Shown here: piece by piece, positions 18,756 to 28,889 of the stretch | How the letters are laid out: each line of letters starts with the position of its first letter | Numbering within the stretch: position 1 is the first letter of the stretch | Source: Opitutia bacterium | GTDB taxonomy: Bacteria; Verrucomicrobiota; Verrucomicrobiia; Opitutales; Opitutaceae | Assembly (NCBI GenBank): GCA_947472765.1 | Contig: CANJCM010000004.1 | Coordinates: 57,370-121,369 of the forward strand | Reading direction: 5' to 3' | Length of the DNA stretch: 64,000 nt | The notes under the pieces: model-generated | Database searches by the model: none | What the model was told of the DNA's origin: nothing | Seen by the model: the letters and a program-made list of their open reading frames with translations, nothing else | Translations under genes and position numbers: made by a program

Positions 18756-19031
18756 CCGGCTGCAGCCTTTCCACGGCTGGTTCGATTGACCGGCGTCCCT
18801 GCCAATGCCTGCGTCGTGGATTCTTCGCTGCGCTCAGAATGACAGTACATTCACCCGATCGCTCCGGCTTGCGGCCACCGGGTTCCGATTTGGGCAATCG
18901 GTGAAATTCTTGGCTGCCTCAAAATTTTTGCCACGGATTGCACCGGTGCTGCGAAATCAAACTACTGCGAGCCTAGAACCGAGGCATTTGGTTGCAGGTC
19001 GGGGAGGTTCGGTGTTGGTTGCGTCACACCC
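18756..19031. other. Intergenic region without recognisable gene
   Basis: This 276-bp stretch between comEC and the coiled-coil gene contains the phrase TTCTTCGCTGCGCTCAGAAT around 18821-18840, which resembles short repeats common in bacterial intergenic DNA. No coding region or clear promoter is supported. Confidence 0.4.
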
Positions 19032-19328
19032 ATGAAAAGCGCCTACGAACTTGCGATGGAGCGTCTCTCCAAATCGGAACCGAGTGCGGGTCCGTTGACC
19101 GCCGATCAGAAAGCGAAGCTCGCCGAGGTCGACAAGGTGTACAAAGGCAAGCTGGCCGAACGGGAAATCTTCCTGAAGAAGCAGGTCTCCGACGCGATGG
19201 CCGCGCAGAAATTCGAGGAGATCGAAAAGATTCGCGAGCAGATGGGCAGCGAACGGATCCGGCTCGAGGAGGAGAAGGAACAGGAAAAGGAAAAGCTCCG
19301 GAAGGGATTTGCGTCCCGCAAATCCTAG
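19032..19328 (+). CDS. Small charged coiled-coil protein, unknown function
   Basis: The product has 98 residues, with no signal peptide or membrane segment. From about residue 22 to the end it is highly charged, with Lys/Glu heptad-like patterning (IEKIREQMGSERIRLEEEKEQEKEKLRKG), which predicts one long helix or coiled coil. Codon use resembles the neighbours. I do not know its function. It is convergent with the EEP gene, ending 22 bp from it. Confidence 0.75.
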   Translation: MKSAYELAMERLSKSEPSAGPLTADQKAKLAEVDKVYKGKLAEREIFLKKQVSDAMAAQKFEEIEKIREQMGSERIRLEEEKEQEKEKLRKGFASRKS

Positions 19329-19350
19329 CGATTTCCGCGCGGCGCGAAAA

Positions 19351-20124
19351 TCAGACGAACTCGAGGTCGGCCACCAAGGCGTGATGATCGGAGGCGGGCG
19401 TGGGCACGACTTGACGCGACACGCAGCGCAGGGGTGCGTTATAGAACACGTGGTCGAGGACGTACGGCCGGCGGCGCCAGGTGACCTCGGTGTCCTGCGC
19501 CGTCTCGAAGCCTTCGCGAGCAAACTGCTCCAGGAGCGACTGGTGGTGGCTGACGTTGAAATCGCCCGTCAGGACCGTCGCCGCCCCTTTTGACGCCGCC
19601 AGTTGTTCGGCGACGAGGTTGCGTTGGAACGGATGGTTCGTGCTCTTCGACCCCAACATGAAGAACGCGAGCAGGTGCGTGTTCAGCAGCCGCAAATCGC
19701 GGCCGCCGACGGTCGTCTGCGCGCCAATCAGCAGCCGGTCGGTCGGAGTCGTTTTCTTGCCAAAGAAATCGAACTCGATCGCCGGCGACGGCAGCTCCAT
19801 CCGCATCATGTCACGCAGCGGCGTGCGGGAAAAGATTGCCAGACCAATGCCGAACGGCAGTTCGCGGGGATCCTGCTTGGGATAAGAAAACCAGCTATCG
19901 TAGCCCGGCAGCGCAGCCTTCAGCTTCGTGAAGTTCGGCGGCGGCTGAAACTGCACCCCGCCCGGCAGCGCCTGCTCCACTTCTTGCAGGTGAATGATGT
20001 CGGCGTCGTGCCGCTTGATTTCGTCGAGCGTGGCCTCGAGACGTACCGGCGCCTTGTCTGGCCAAGTGTGGTCCCACACCTGACCAAACTGCATGTTGAA
20101 CTGGAGAATGCGAAAGCGCATCAT
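19351..20124 (-). CDS. Endonuclease/exonuclease/phosphatase (EEP) family protein
   Basis: The 257-residue protein has the EEP fold motifs in order: RILQFNMQ near the N-terminus, HLQEVEQA with the metal-binding Glu, the central LNTHLLAFF, LTGDFNVSHHQS, and the C-terminal SDHHALVADLEF with the catalytic Asp-His. The family cleaves phosphodiesters of many substrates (nucleic acids, sphingomyelin, inositol phosphates), so the substrate cannot be given. No signal peptide is evident from the chosen start (MMRFRIL). The upstream in-frame extension to 20298 has no family similarity. Confidence 0.9.
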   Translation of the reverse strand: MMRFRILQFNMQFGQVWDHTWPDKAPVRLEATLDEIKRHDADIIHLQEVEQALPGGVQFQPPPNFTKLKAALPGYDSWFSYPKQDPRELPFGIGLAIFSRTPLRDMMRMELPSPAIEFDFFGKKTTPTDRLLIGAQTTVGGRDLRLLNTHLLAFFMLGSKSTNHPFQRNLVAEQLAASKGAATVLTGDFNVSHHQSLLEQFAREGFETAQDTEVTWRRRPYVLDHVFYNAPLRCVSRQVVPTPASDHHALVADLEFV

Positions 20125-20550
20125 CGGCAGCGCAGCGAGTTTACAGTCGGCTGTCTGACTGAGTGCGAATCCCACCCAATTGCACGGGCGCCCGGGAGGT
20201 CTCTCGTCCGAAGAAGATTTCGGCGCGGAACGCCGAACTGGGGCAGGTTCATCGCAAAGCGCACACGTCAGGGAGGCGATGCCAACACTTTGCGGCAAAC
20301 TTTAATTTGGTCTCCGTCACCCTAAATTGCGGGAATTTTCCCGAGAATTTTGCCCCGAACTCTGCCTGCCGCTCTGCGCCCTCCCTTCACCTCGGGGAAC
20401 TCTGCGGTCCCGATTCGGCTACGACCCAGCCAAGCGCCACTCGCTCACGCTCGCCGCCATGACCTGAAATTCTTGCGCCTCTTGAGCCGATTGGGGCCGA
20501 TGAATTTGGTCCCTGCGCTTGGTCGCGGCTCCGCTCGCGCCAAGACACTA
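20125..20550. other. Gene-free stretch upstream of the EEP gene
   Basis: I see no gene, RNA or clear repeat in these 426 bases. There is a self-complementary GGGAATTTTCCCGAGAATTTT stretch near 20330-20350. It presumably contains the EEP promoter. Confidence 0.4.
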
Positions 20551-20686
20551 GAGCGGTTTAGGGAGTGCCGTAGCCAAATTTGGGCGTGCACGAGGCACGC
20601 CCCTACACGAAATCACAATCGATGTAGGGGCGCGCCTCGTGCGCGCCCGCAATGTCTGATCGGCTACACCTGAACTTAATCTGCTC
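20551..20686. repeat. CTCGT-loop hairpin pair inside a second pair of inverted arms
   Basis: Inner arms 20582-20606 and 20624-20648 are hairpins with loop CTCGT and stems GGCGTGC/GCACGCC and GGCGCGC/GCGCGCC. They are bracketed by imperfect outer inverted arms at 20551-20574 (GAGCGGTTTAGG...) and 20661-20686 (...CTTAATCTGCTC). The element lies just downstream of thyX. Confidence 0.75.
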
Positions 20687-20694
20687 TAGACGGC

Positions 20695-22041
20695 TCATTC
20701 CGGTTCGGCCGTACCCTCGACCACCCACTCCTTCGCCTCGGGCACCTTTTCAAGGAAGCCGCGCAGCGCCGCACTCAGATGTTCGGCATACCGGAAGTGC
20801 GCGCCCATTCCGGTTCGCAGCTCGGCCTCGTAGATGAACTTGTCCGCGTGCGTGCTGTGCTCGAACGGCGTCTGCGCCCCGAGCAGCAGCGAATAGACGT
20901 ACGCCGGCGAACCGCGTTGCATGAGTTCGCGGGTCAGCTCGAGCTGCGACTGCAGCAGCTTCGCATGGGCGGCGTGCTTGATCTCCGGTGGAAGATAAAA
21001 TCCCGCCTGAATCAGCGGCGTGTAACGATGGCCCGTCCGGTGCCGGTTCAGATCCCGCAGCTCCGCGAGCGCGAGGTTGTTCCAGGCAAAGCTCACCCGC
21101 ATCCGGCGCGTGGCGCTCCCCTGATGGCCGTAACGATTCGCGCGGTGCCGCAGCGCCTCGGGCACGGACTGGCTCTCCGGCAGCCACGGCGGCGTCGCGC
21201 GATCGACGTGCACCCAGACTTCGTCGGCCAGCGGCTCGGCCGAGAGCCGATCCAGTCCCAGCGCGAGACTCGACGCGAGTTCCTGTTCCGCCTGCACCGT
21301 GTAGGACTTCTCCGCGAGGCTGTGCCGCATCAGCCGCGGCGATTGCTTGAGCAGCTCATCGCGAATCAACTTCGCCGCCGCCCGCGCCTCGGGCTGCCCG
21401 AGCGAATCAAGCTGCTTCACCGTCATGGCCCACATCCGGGACGACTGCACCAGGCCGAGATTCGTGCGCGTCGCCAGGGGGATGAAATAGCGGGCGCGAT
21501 CGAGGGCGTAGTTCTTGCGCAGCCGGGTGACGACCGCAGGTTTCGCGTCCGGCGGGAGCCGCACCAGGTTCGGCTGGGCGACCGCCAGCGCATCGAGCCG
21601 CAGATATTCCGCATCGTACGCGGCGAATGAATCCGCGAGCACCGCGCGCCAGCGATCCGCGAGATCATCCGGGATACCGAGCTCGGCCGCGGTGGGAACG
21701 TTGGCCGCGTTCATCGTGATGTAACGCGTGCTCGATTCCTGCCCATCCGCCATCGTCGCGATCTCAAAAATCTTATACGCGAGCCACATCGAGACATCGT
21801 CGAGCGCGATCGCGAGACCGCCCGTCAGCCCGCCGATCGAGGCGTGGCCGTAATCGACGAATTTCAGAATGCGATCGATCGACGCGTCCGGATTCGCGAG
21901 GTCGACCTTCGAGAGAATCGCCGCGAGGCCCTCGTTGCTCCGCGAGTAACGGGCCAGCACCGAGGCGAGCAACTCGGGCGTGACCTTGGGCAGGTCGGCG
22001 GCGGTCGGAGGCGGGACGAGGGCGAGGCCGGTGATGCGCAT
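20695..22041 (-). CDS. thyX: Double-length ThyX-like FAD-dependent thymidylate synthase
   Basis: ThyX methylates dUMP to dTMP using folate and FAD. Ordinary ThyX is about 220-260 residues; this protein has 448 and appears to hold two ThyX-like halves. The first half has DYGHASIGG (63-71), ESSTRY (102-107) and an arginine/substrate segment RYFIPLATRTNLGLVQSSR (184-202). The second half has RYGHQGSATRR (303-313) and RHRTGHRY (333-340), the recognisable remnant of the RHRxxSxNE signature. Long ThyX proteins occur in Chlamydia and other PVC bacteria. No thyA is seen in the window. Which half carries activity cannot be decided by eye. Confidence 0.85.
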   Translation of the reverse strand: MRITGLALVPPPTAADLPKVTPELLASVLARYSRSNEGLAAILSKVDLANPDASIDRILKFVDYGHASIGGLTGGLAIALDDVSMWLAYKIFEIATMADGQESSTRYITMNAANVPTAAELGIPDDLADRWRAVLADSFAAYDAEYLRLDALAVAQPNLVRLPPDAKPAVVTRLRKNYALDRARYFIPLATRTNLGLVQSSRMWAMTVKQLDSLGQPEARAAAKLIRDELLKQSPRLMRHSLAEKSYTVQAEQELASSLALGLDRLSAEPLADEVWVHVDRATPPWLPESQSVPEALRHRANRYGHQGSATRRMRVSFAWNNLALAELRDLNRHRTGHRYTPLIQAGFYLPPEIKHAAHAKLLQSQLELTRELMQRGSPAYVYSLLLGAQTPFEHSTHADKFIYEAELRTGMGAHFRYAEHLSAALRGFLEKVPEAKEWVVEGTAEPE

Positions 22042-22145
22042 GCGTCAGTTCACATGGCCGCAAAGAGCGGCAACCGGCGCAAGAAGGGAAACCAGAAACC
22101 TCGTCGCTTCGACCGCCGCCGATCACCGCATCCCCCAATCCTCGA

Positions 22146-22217
22146 TGTCATCTATTAGATGACAACTTCGCAACGACCCGTCGCGCGAAGCGGACAATTG
22201 TCACCCAATGGATGACA
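22146..22217. repeat. Short element with TGTCATC palindromic ends
   Basis: The left end 22146-22164 is itself palindromic (TGTCATCTATTAGATGACA). The right end 22198-22217 contains CCAATGGATGACA. The ends resemble the terminal repeats of the 150-bp element at 13435-13584. The element sits between the 5' end of thyX and the 3' end of nuoN. Confidence 0.6.
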
Positions 22218-22243
22218 TCCGGAACGGTCATCGGAGACCGGGA

Positions 22244-23758
22244 TCAGCGGAGCGTGAGCCACTGTCCGAGCGGGCCTTGATAGAAACCAAGGCCGATCGA
22301 AAGCAGGGCGAGGACGGCGAGCGTGACCTTCACGGTCCGGCCGGGAGGCGTGCCCGTGGGAGTCGCCGCCGGATCAGTCGGCGGCACCCAGGTGTCGAAG
22401 AACGCCGCCTTGATCCAACCAAAGTAGTAATAAATCGAAATCACCACGCCCACCGCCGCCACCGCCAGCAACCAGCGGGCCCCGGCCTCGAAGGCCGCGA
22501 CGAAGATGAGGAACTTGCCCATGAACCCGGCCAGCGGCGGGATGCCCGCCAGGGAACCGAGCCCCACCGCGAGGACCGTGGCGAGAAAGGGATTCCGACG
22601 CGCCAGGCCCGCGTAGTGGTCGAGTTGCTGGTCGGAATCGTCGGCGCCGGCGACGTGGACCATGACGCCGAACACGGTGAAGGACGCGATCAGGTAGGCG
22701 AAGAGATAAAAGTAAACCGCCCCGATCGCGTGGGGCGAAGCCGACGACGCCACGACACCGAGCAGCAGAAAACCGGCGTGCGAGACGCCGGAGAGTCCGA
22801 TGAGGCGCTTGACGTTGGATTGCGTCAGCGCCGCCAGATTACCGAAGAGAATCGTCGCAGCCGCCATCGCCGTCAGGGCCGGGGTGACGAGCCAGCCGTA
22901 CGAGGCAAAAGGACCACCCGGACCGCACAGTCCGAGGAGCACCGCGAAACCCGCGGCCTTCGACGCCACGGCGAGGAACGCCGTCACGGGGGTCGGCGCA
23001 CCCTGATAAACATCCGGCACCCAAATCTGGAAGGGAAACGCGCCGATCTTGAAGGCGATGCCTGCCAGCACGAGCGCGATGCCGAGACTCGCGAGGAAGT
23101 TGTGGGGGTTCCCCGCGAGGAAGCGGCCGAGTTCGTCGTAGTTCAGCGGTTCCACCGTGTGCGACGGGAGCGACGGACTGCCCGCGACCCCGTAGAGAAG
23201 CACGATCCCGAAGAGCAGCAGGCCCGAGCTGAGCGCACCCATCACAAGATACTTCAACCCGGCCTCGAGCGAAGCCGTGCTGGTGCGGAAATAGGCGACC
23301 AGGATGTAGAGGCCGATCGTCAGCGTCTCGAGCGCGACGAAGAGCATCACGAAGTTGTTGCTCTGCGCCAGGAGCATCATCGTTGCGGTGACGACGAGCA
23401 CGATGTGGTAGAACTCGACCCGCGGCATCGGTTGCCGCGCCAGGCTCACCCGGGCCAGCAGGAACACCAGCAGCGCGCAAAGGAGGAAGAACACCCGCAT
23501 CAACTGTCCACCCGTGCTGTGCTGAAGCAGCCCATTGAAAGTCATGGCCCCCGTCGTGAACTGCAGATTCACCAACATGCCGATCAAGGTCCCGGCGACG
23601 CCGGCCGCGGCGACATCCGGGATGACAGCGTGAAGGCGCTTCGGCAAAAGGATCTCCAGGGCGAGCAACAGCAGGGCCAGCCCGCCGAGCAGCAGCTCGG
23701 GGAAGATCGCGCTCCAAAGGTTGTCCGCGGCGGCGAATTTGACGGCTTCGAGAGTCAT
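22244..23758 (-). CDS. nuoN: NADH-quinone oxidoreductase subunit N
   Basis: NuoN is one of the three antiporter-like proton-pumping subunits in the membrane arm of complex I. The 504-residue protein is strongly hydrophobic throughout, with the expected helices and the functional Lys/Glu-bearing segments (for example LETLTIGLYILVAY and LKYLVMGALSSGLLLFGI). The start at MTLEAVKF gives the usual length. It is the last gene of the nuo operon; 102 bp separate it from nuoM. Confidence 0.96.
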   Translation of the reverse strand: MTLEAVKFAAADNLWSAIFPELLLGGLALLLLALEILLPKRLHAVIPDVAAAGVAGTLIGMLVNLQFTTGAMTFNGLLQHSTGGQLMRVFFLLCALLVFLLARVSLARQPMPRVEFYHIVLVVTATMMLLAQSNNFVMLFVALETLTIGLYILVAYFRTSTASLEAGLKYLVMGALSSGLLLFGIVLLYGVAGSPSLPSHTVEPLNYDELGRFLAGNPHNFLASLGIALVLAGIAFKIGAFPFQIWVPDVYQGAPTPVTAFLAVASKAAGFAVLLGLCGPGGPFASYGWLVTPALTAMAAATILFGNLAALTQSNVKRLIGLSGVSHAGFLLLGVVASSASPHAIGAVYFYLFAYLIASFTVFGVMVHVAGADDSDQQLDHYAGLARRNPFLATVLAVGLGSLAGIPPLAGFMGKFLIFVAAFEAGARWLLAVAAVGVVISIYYYFGWIKAAFFDTWVPPTDPAATPTGTPPGRTVKVTLAVLALLSIGLGFYQGPLGQWLTLR

Positions 23759-23774
23759 TCCAGAAAGGGAGGTT

Positions 23775-23807
23775 GAACCACTAATGGGCACTAACGGACA
23801 CTAATGG
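23775..23807. repeat. Half element with CACTAAT iterations between nuoM and nuoN
   Basis: The sequence AACCACTAAT-gggCACTAAC-ggaCACTAAT has units about 10 nt apart. It matches the left arm of the complete element between nuoE and nuoF at 33558-33644. No opposite arm is found in this gap. Confidence 0.7.
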
Positions 23808-23860
23808 CTCGGAGCTCGAGGCGGGTTGGGCTGAAACGGAACGCGATCATCGGGCGAACA

Positions 23861-25372
23861 TCAGTTCCGGGCGGCCGTCTGAGCCGCGGGCTGCAACGCG
23901 GTGTCGATCGCGGTGCTGAGGGACTTGGGCCAGAAGCCAACCCAGAGGAGCGCGACGAGCAGGACCAGCGCCGGGGCCTTCTCGGTCCAGGTCAGATCCT
24001 TCACCGGATATTGCGCCGCGATTTCATTGAAGTGAGTCGCCGGCTGGCCGAAGAAAATCCGGGCCGCGGAGCGCAGGCCATAGATGGCCGAGATCACAAC
24101 TCCAGCCAGGGCGAGCACCGTGATGAGCGGGGAGAATTTCCAGAGGGCGACGAAGATGGTCAGTTCGCCCCAGAAATTCGCGAAGCCCGGAAGCCCGATG
24201 CTCGCGAAGGTGGCGGCCACGAAGAACGCCGCGAGGACCGGCGCCTTCATCGCGAGTCCGCCCATGTCATCCATCGTGAACGTGTGGGTCCGGTGATGCA
24301 CGGTCGTCGCCAGCAGGAACAGCAGCGCCACCGAGAAGCCGTGCGCCACCATCAGCAGCACGACCCCGCCGACGCCCAGCATCGAGCCCGTCGCGAGGCC
24401 GAGGAACGCGTAGCCCATGTGCATGACCGAGCTGTATCCGATCATCTGTTTCAGATCGCGCTGCGCGATCGTGATGAAGCCGACGACGAGGACGTTGCCG
24501 GCGACCGCCAGCCAGGCGAGCGGATGGGCCCAGTGCGTGAGGCCGGCCGGAAGCAGCGGCATCGCAATCTGGATGAGGCCGTAGAGGCCGAATTTCTTCA
24601 GCACGCCCGCGTGCAGCATGGCGGCGGAACTCGGGGCCGCACCGTAACCGAGGGGCGCCCAGGTGTGCAGCGGCCAGAGCGAGACGAGGATACCGAAGCC
24701 GAACATCAGCAGACCGAAAATGTTGTTCTGCACCGTTTCACCGAGCGGGTGAGCCGCGAGATGATGCCGGAGCGCGATCAGATCGAAGCTCGTCGCGCCA
24801 CTCTTCACATAGAGCGCGATCAGGCCGAGCAGCGAAATCATCGCTCCGACCGTCAGGTAGATCGTCATCTTCATCGCCGCATAGCTGCGGTCGCGCCCAC
24901 CCCAGATGCCGACCATGATGAAGGTCGGGATCAGCGCGAGTTCGTGGAAGAAGTAGAAGTAGAAGATGTCGACGCTGGCGAAGACACCCATGAGCCCGCC
25001 GATCATGATCAGCAGGAGCATCAGGTAGAGCTTCAGCCGCTCCGCGCCCGACTGCAGGGCATAGAGACCCGCCGCAAAACCGACTCCGCCGGCGAGGACA
25101 AAGAGCGGCATCGAGATGCCGTTAAGGCCGAGCTTCAGGCTGATGCCGAGCGCCTGGAGTCCGGTCGGGTACTGAGTCAGGAAAGCGTAGCCGCCGAGCT
25201 GTGTCGCGTCGGAGAAATGGTACCAGACGTGGAGCGCCATCAGCAGCGGCACGGCAAAGGCGACGTAGGCGAGCCGCACGGACCAGCGCTTCGGCAGGCC
25301 GAGCGCGATCGCGAGCGCGAGCGCCAGCGGAGCGACAATCGCGATGAGGAGGGGATCGAAAGTCAGGCTCAT
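23861..25372 (-). CDS. nuoM: NADH-quinone oxidoreductase subunit M
   Basis: NuoM is the second antiporter-like proton-pumping subunit. It has 503 residues and about fourteen predicted helices. The family segments are clear: FYFFHELALIPTFIMVGIWGG with the conserved Glu, MLHAGVLKKFGLYGL with the conserved Lys, and MIGYSSVMHMGYAFLGL. It is separated from nuoL by seven bases, so the two are one transcript. Confidence 0.97.
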   Translation of the reverse strand: MSLTFDPLLIAIVAPLALALAIALGLPKRWSVRLAYVAFAVPLLMALHVWYHFSDATQLGGYAFLTQYPTGLQALGISLKLGLNGISMPLFVLAGGVGFAAGLYALQSGAERLKLYLMLLLIMIGGLMGVFASVDIFYFYFFHELALIPTFIMVGIWGGRDRSYAAMKMTIYLTVGAMISLLGLIALYVKSGATSFDLIALRHHLAAHPLGETVQNNIFGLLMFGFGILVSLWPLHTWAPLGYGAAPSSAAMLHAGVLKKFGLYGLIQIAMPLLPAGLTHWAHPLAWLAVAGNVLVVGFITIAQRDLKQMIGYSSVMHMGYAFLGLATGSMLGVGGVVLLMVAHGFSVALLFLLATTVHHRTHTFTMDDMGGLAMKAPVLAAFFVAATFASIGLPGFANFWGELTIFVALWKFSPLITVLALAGVVISAIYGLRSAARIFFGQPATHFNEIAAQYPVKDLTWTEKAPALVLLVALLWVGFWPKSLSTAIDTALQPAAQTAARN

Positions 25373-25379
25373 CGTCGCA

Positions 25380-27278
<1,899 letters not shown>

Positions 27279-27284
27279 TGCCGA

Positions 27285-27593
27285 TCAGTTCTTGAGCGTG
27301 TTGAGCTCGTTCACGGCGGTCGTCTGGCGCTTGCGGAACAGCGCGACGATGATGGCCAGGCCGACCGCCACCTCGGCTGCCGCCACGGTGAGGATGAAGA
27401 AGACGAAGACGTTGCCATCCATCGTCCCGTTGAACCGGGAGAACGCGACCAGCGCGACGGTGGACGCGACGAGCATCAGCTCGAGGCACATGAAGATCAC
27501 CAGCACGTTGCGGCGCACAAGCACACCGATGAGGCCGATGGCAAACAGTAGCACGCTGATCGCGAGGTAGGCGTTGAGAGTCGGGGCGATCAT
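27285..27593 (-). CDS. nuoK: NADH-quinone oxidoreductase subunit K
   Basis: NuoK has 102 residues and three transmembrane helices, matching the ND4L family. The membrane-embedded glutamates needed for proton transfer are visible in [12 protein letters not shown] and [14 protein letters not shown] 151-bp gap, unusually long for nuoJ-nuoK, holds an empty GGAGTCA-type inverted-repeat element upstream of this start. Confidence 0.96.
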   Translation of the reverse strand: MIAPTLNAYLAISVLLFAIGLIGVLVRRNVLVIFMCLELMLVASTVALVAFSRFNGTMDGNVFVFFILTVAAAEVAVGLAIIVALFRKRQTTAVNELNTLKN

Positions 27594-27600
27594 GCGGGGA

Positions 27601-27734
27601 AGGAGTGAGGATGGAAGGAGTCAGGAGTGGAGGAGCCAGTCACGGATCCAACGCTCGCTCCAATTACCATACACGAAGCTGAGCCCAGGAACCGGCCGGC
27701 TCCTGACTCCTGAATCCTGACTCCTGTCTCCTGC
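27601..27734. mobile_element. Empty GGAGTCA heptamer element between nuoJ and nuoK
   Basis: The left arm 27601-27638 carries AGGAGTGAGGAT and GGAGTCAGGAGTGGAGGAGCC. The right arm 27698-27734 carries the complement, CTCCTGACTCCTGAATCC and so on, in 7-nt steps. Between them is a 59-bp spacer with no reading frame. An 18-bp stretch of the right arm (27707-27724) is identical to 32163-32180 in the S23-carrying element of the same operon. Confidence 0.85.
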
Positions 27735-27744
27735 ATGCTCATGC

Positions 27745-28260
27745 TCATTTGATGTCGTCCATCCCTTCGAATTTCTTGCTCAGCACGATCACGCCGAGCA
27801 TCGCGATCAGCAGCAGGAAGCCGAGAATCTGCACCGGCAGGAGATAGATGGTGAAGAGCTGGTAGGCGTAGAGCTTGAGCGAGCTGCCCAGCGCCGGCGT
27901 GGTGGCCAGGTCGGGCGAGACGATTCGTCCGCGGGTGAAGAAGGAAATCAGGCCAACCGTCACGAGCGCGAATGCCATGATCCGGGCGAGAAGCGGAATC
28001 TTGTGAATCGGCGCAGGGACGTCGCCCTTCGCATCGAGCAGCATCACGATGAACAGAAACAGCGCGACGATCGCGCCGGCGTAAACGAGCAGGAGCAGGA
28101 ACGCCAACAGGTAGGCATCGAGCGCTACGAAGAGGCCGGCCACGCCCACGAGCGAGAGCAGCAGGCACATCGAGGCGTTGACCGCGTTCCGGTTCAGCAC
28201 GACTCCCGCCGCCGCAATGACGGTAAGCAGGGCGAAAACATTGAAGAGGACGTCGGCCAT
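27745..28260 (-). CDS. nuoJ: NADH-quinone oxidoreductase subunit J
   Basis: NuoJ (ND6) has 171 residues and five hydrophobic helices, including the conserved LLLVYAGAIVALFLFIVMLL segment next to the E-channel. It starts four bases from the nuoI stop. The upstream order nuoI-nuoJ and downstream nuoK is standard. Confidence 0.96.
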   Translation of the reverse strand: MADVLFNVFALLTVIAAAGVVLNRNAVNASMCLLLSLVGVAGLFVALDAYLLAFLLLLVYAGAIVALFLFIVMLLDAKGDVPAPIHKIPLLARIMAFALVTVGLISFFTRGRIVSPDLATTPALGSSLKLYAYQLFTIYLLPVQILGFLLLIAMLGVIVLSKKFEGMDDIK

Positions 28261-28263
28261 GGC

Positions 28264-28803
28264 TCAGTGCGCGTTGCCGTGTTCCTCGGCGGCCTTCTTC
28301 TTGTCCCACTTCAGGTGCTTGTCCGGCAGCGTACCGCCGAGTTCGTACAGGCGATCCTTGTGGTTGATCATCTCGTCGCGGGAATAGCCGCTCATCGAAA
28401 ACTGGTTCTGGAGGACGATCGCCTCCTCGGGGCAGACTTCCTCGCACATGCCGCAGTAGATGCAGCGCAGCATGTCGATATCGAAGGCCTGCGGGCCCTT
28501 CTCCACATGGGCGGTCGCGGAATCAGGCGGAATCTCGCCCGGCGTGATCCGGATGGCCTTCGGCGGACAGACGAACTCGCAAAGCTGACACGAAACACAC
28601 TTTTCCCGGCCGTGCGGATCCCGCACCAGCGTGGGAACGCCACGATAGCGCGGCGGAATCGCCGGCCGCTGCTCGGGGTATTCCATTGTTTCCTTCGGAC
28701 GCACGAGGTGCTTCCACGTCGTCTTCAGCCCGCCGACGATCTGCGGGATGTAAGTCCGCTCAGCGAGGGTGAGCGGTTTGCGTTCGACGATTTTGACGGA
28801 CAT
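28264..28803 (-). CDS. nuoI: NADH-quinone oxidoreductase subunit I (two 4Fe-4S clusters)
   Basis: NuoI carries clusters N6a and N6b between the peripheral arm and the quinone site. The 179-residue protein has both ferredoxin motifs, CVSCQLCEFVCPPKAI and CIYCGMCEEVCPEEAI. The N-terminal helix GGLKTTWKHL anchors it to the membrane arm. An 82-bp gap with an inverted repeat separates it from nuoH upstream. Confidence 0.97.
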   Translation of the reverse strand: MSVKIVERKPLTLAERTYIPQIVGGLKTTWKHLVRPKETMEYPEQRPAIPPRYRGVPTLVRDPHGREKCVSCQLCEFVCPPKAIRITPGEIPPDSATAHVEKGPQAFDIDMLRCIYCGMCEEVCPEEAIVLQNQFSMSGYSRDEMINHKDRLYELGGTLPDKHLKWDKKKAAEEHGNAH

Positions 28804-28825
28804 GGACGGAAAGTTGGAGGGAGGC

Positions 28826-28889
28826 GTTAAGAATTAAGAGTGAGAGCTTCGTACGGTATGTTTCTTAACTCTTAATTTTTAACTCTCAC
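28826..28889. repeat. TTAAGAA heptamer inverted repeat between nuoH and nuoI
   Basis: The left arm 28826-28846 reads TTAAGAA, TTAAGAG, TGAGAG. The right arm 28862-28889 reads TTCTTAA, CTCTTAA, TTTTTAA, CTCTCAC. The right arm overlaps the end of nuoH, so the nuoH stop codon TGA (28886-28888) is part of the repeat. Confidence 0.8.

Noticed and set aside
19351..20298. Longer start for the EEP gene
   Set aside because: Residues before MMRFRIL show no family similarity and no signal peptide.
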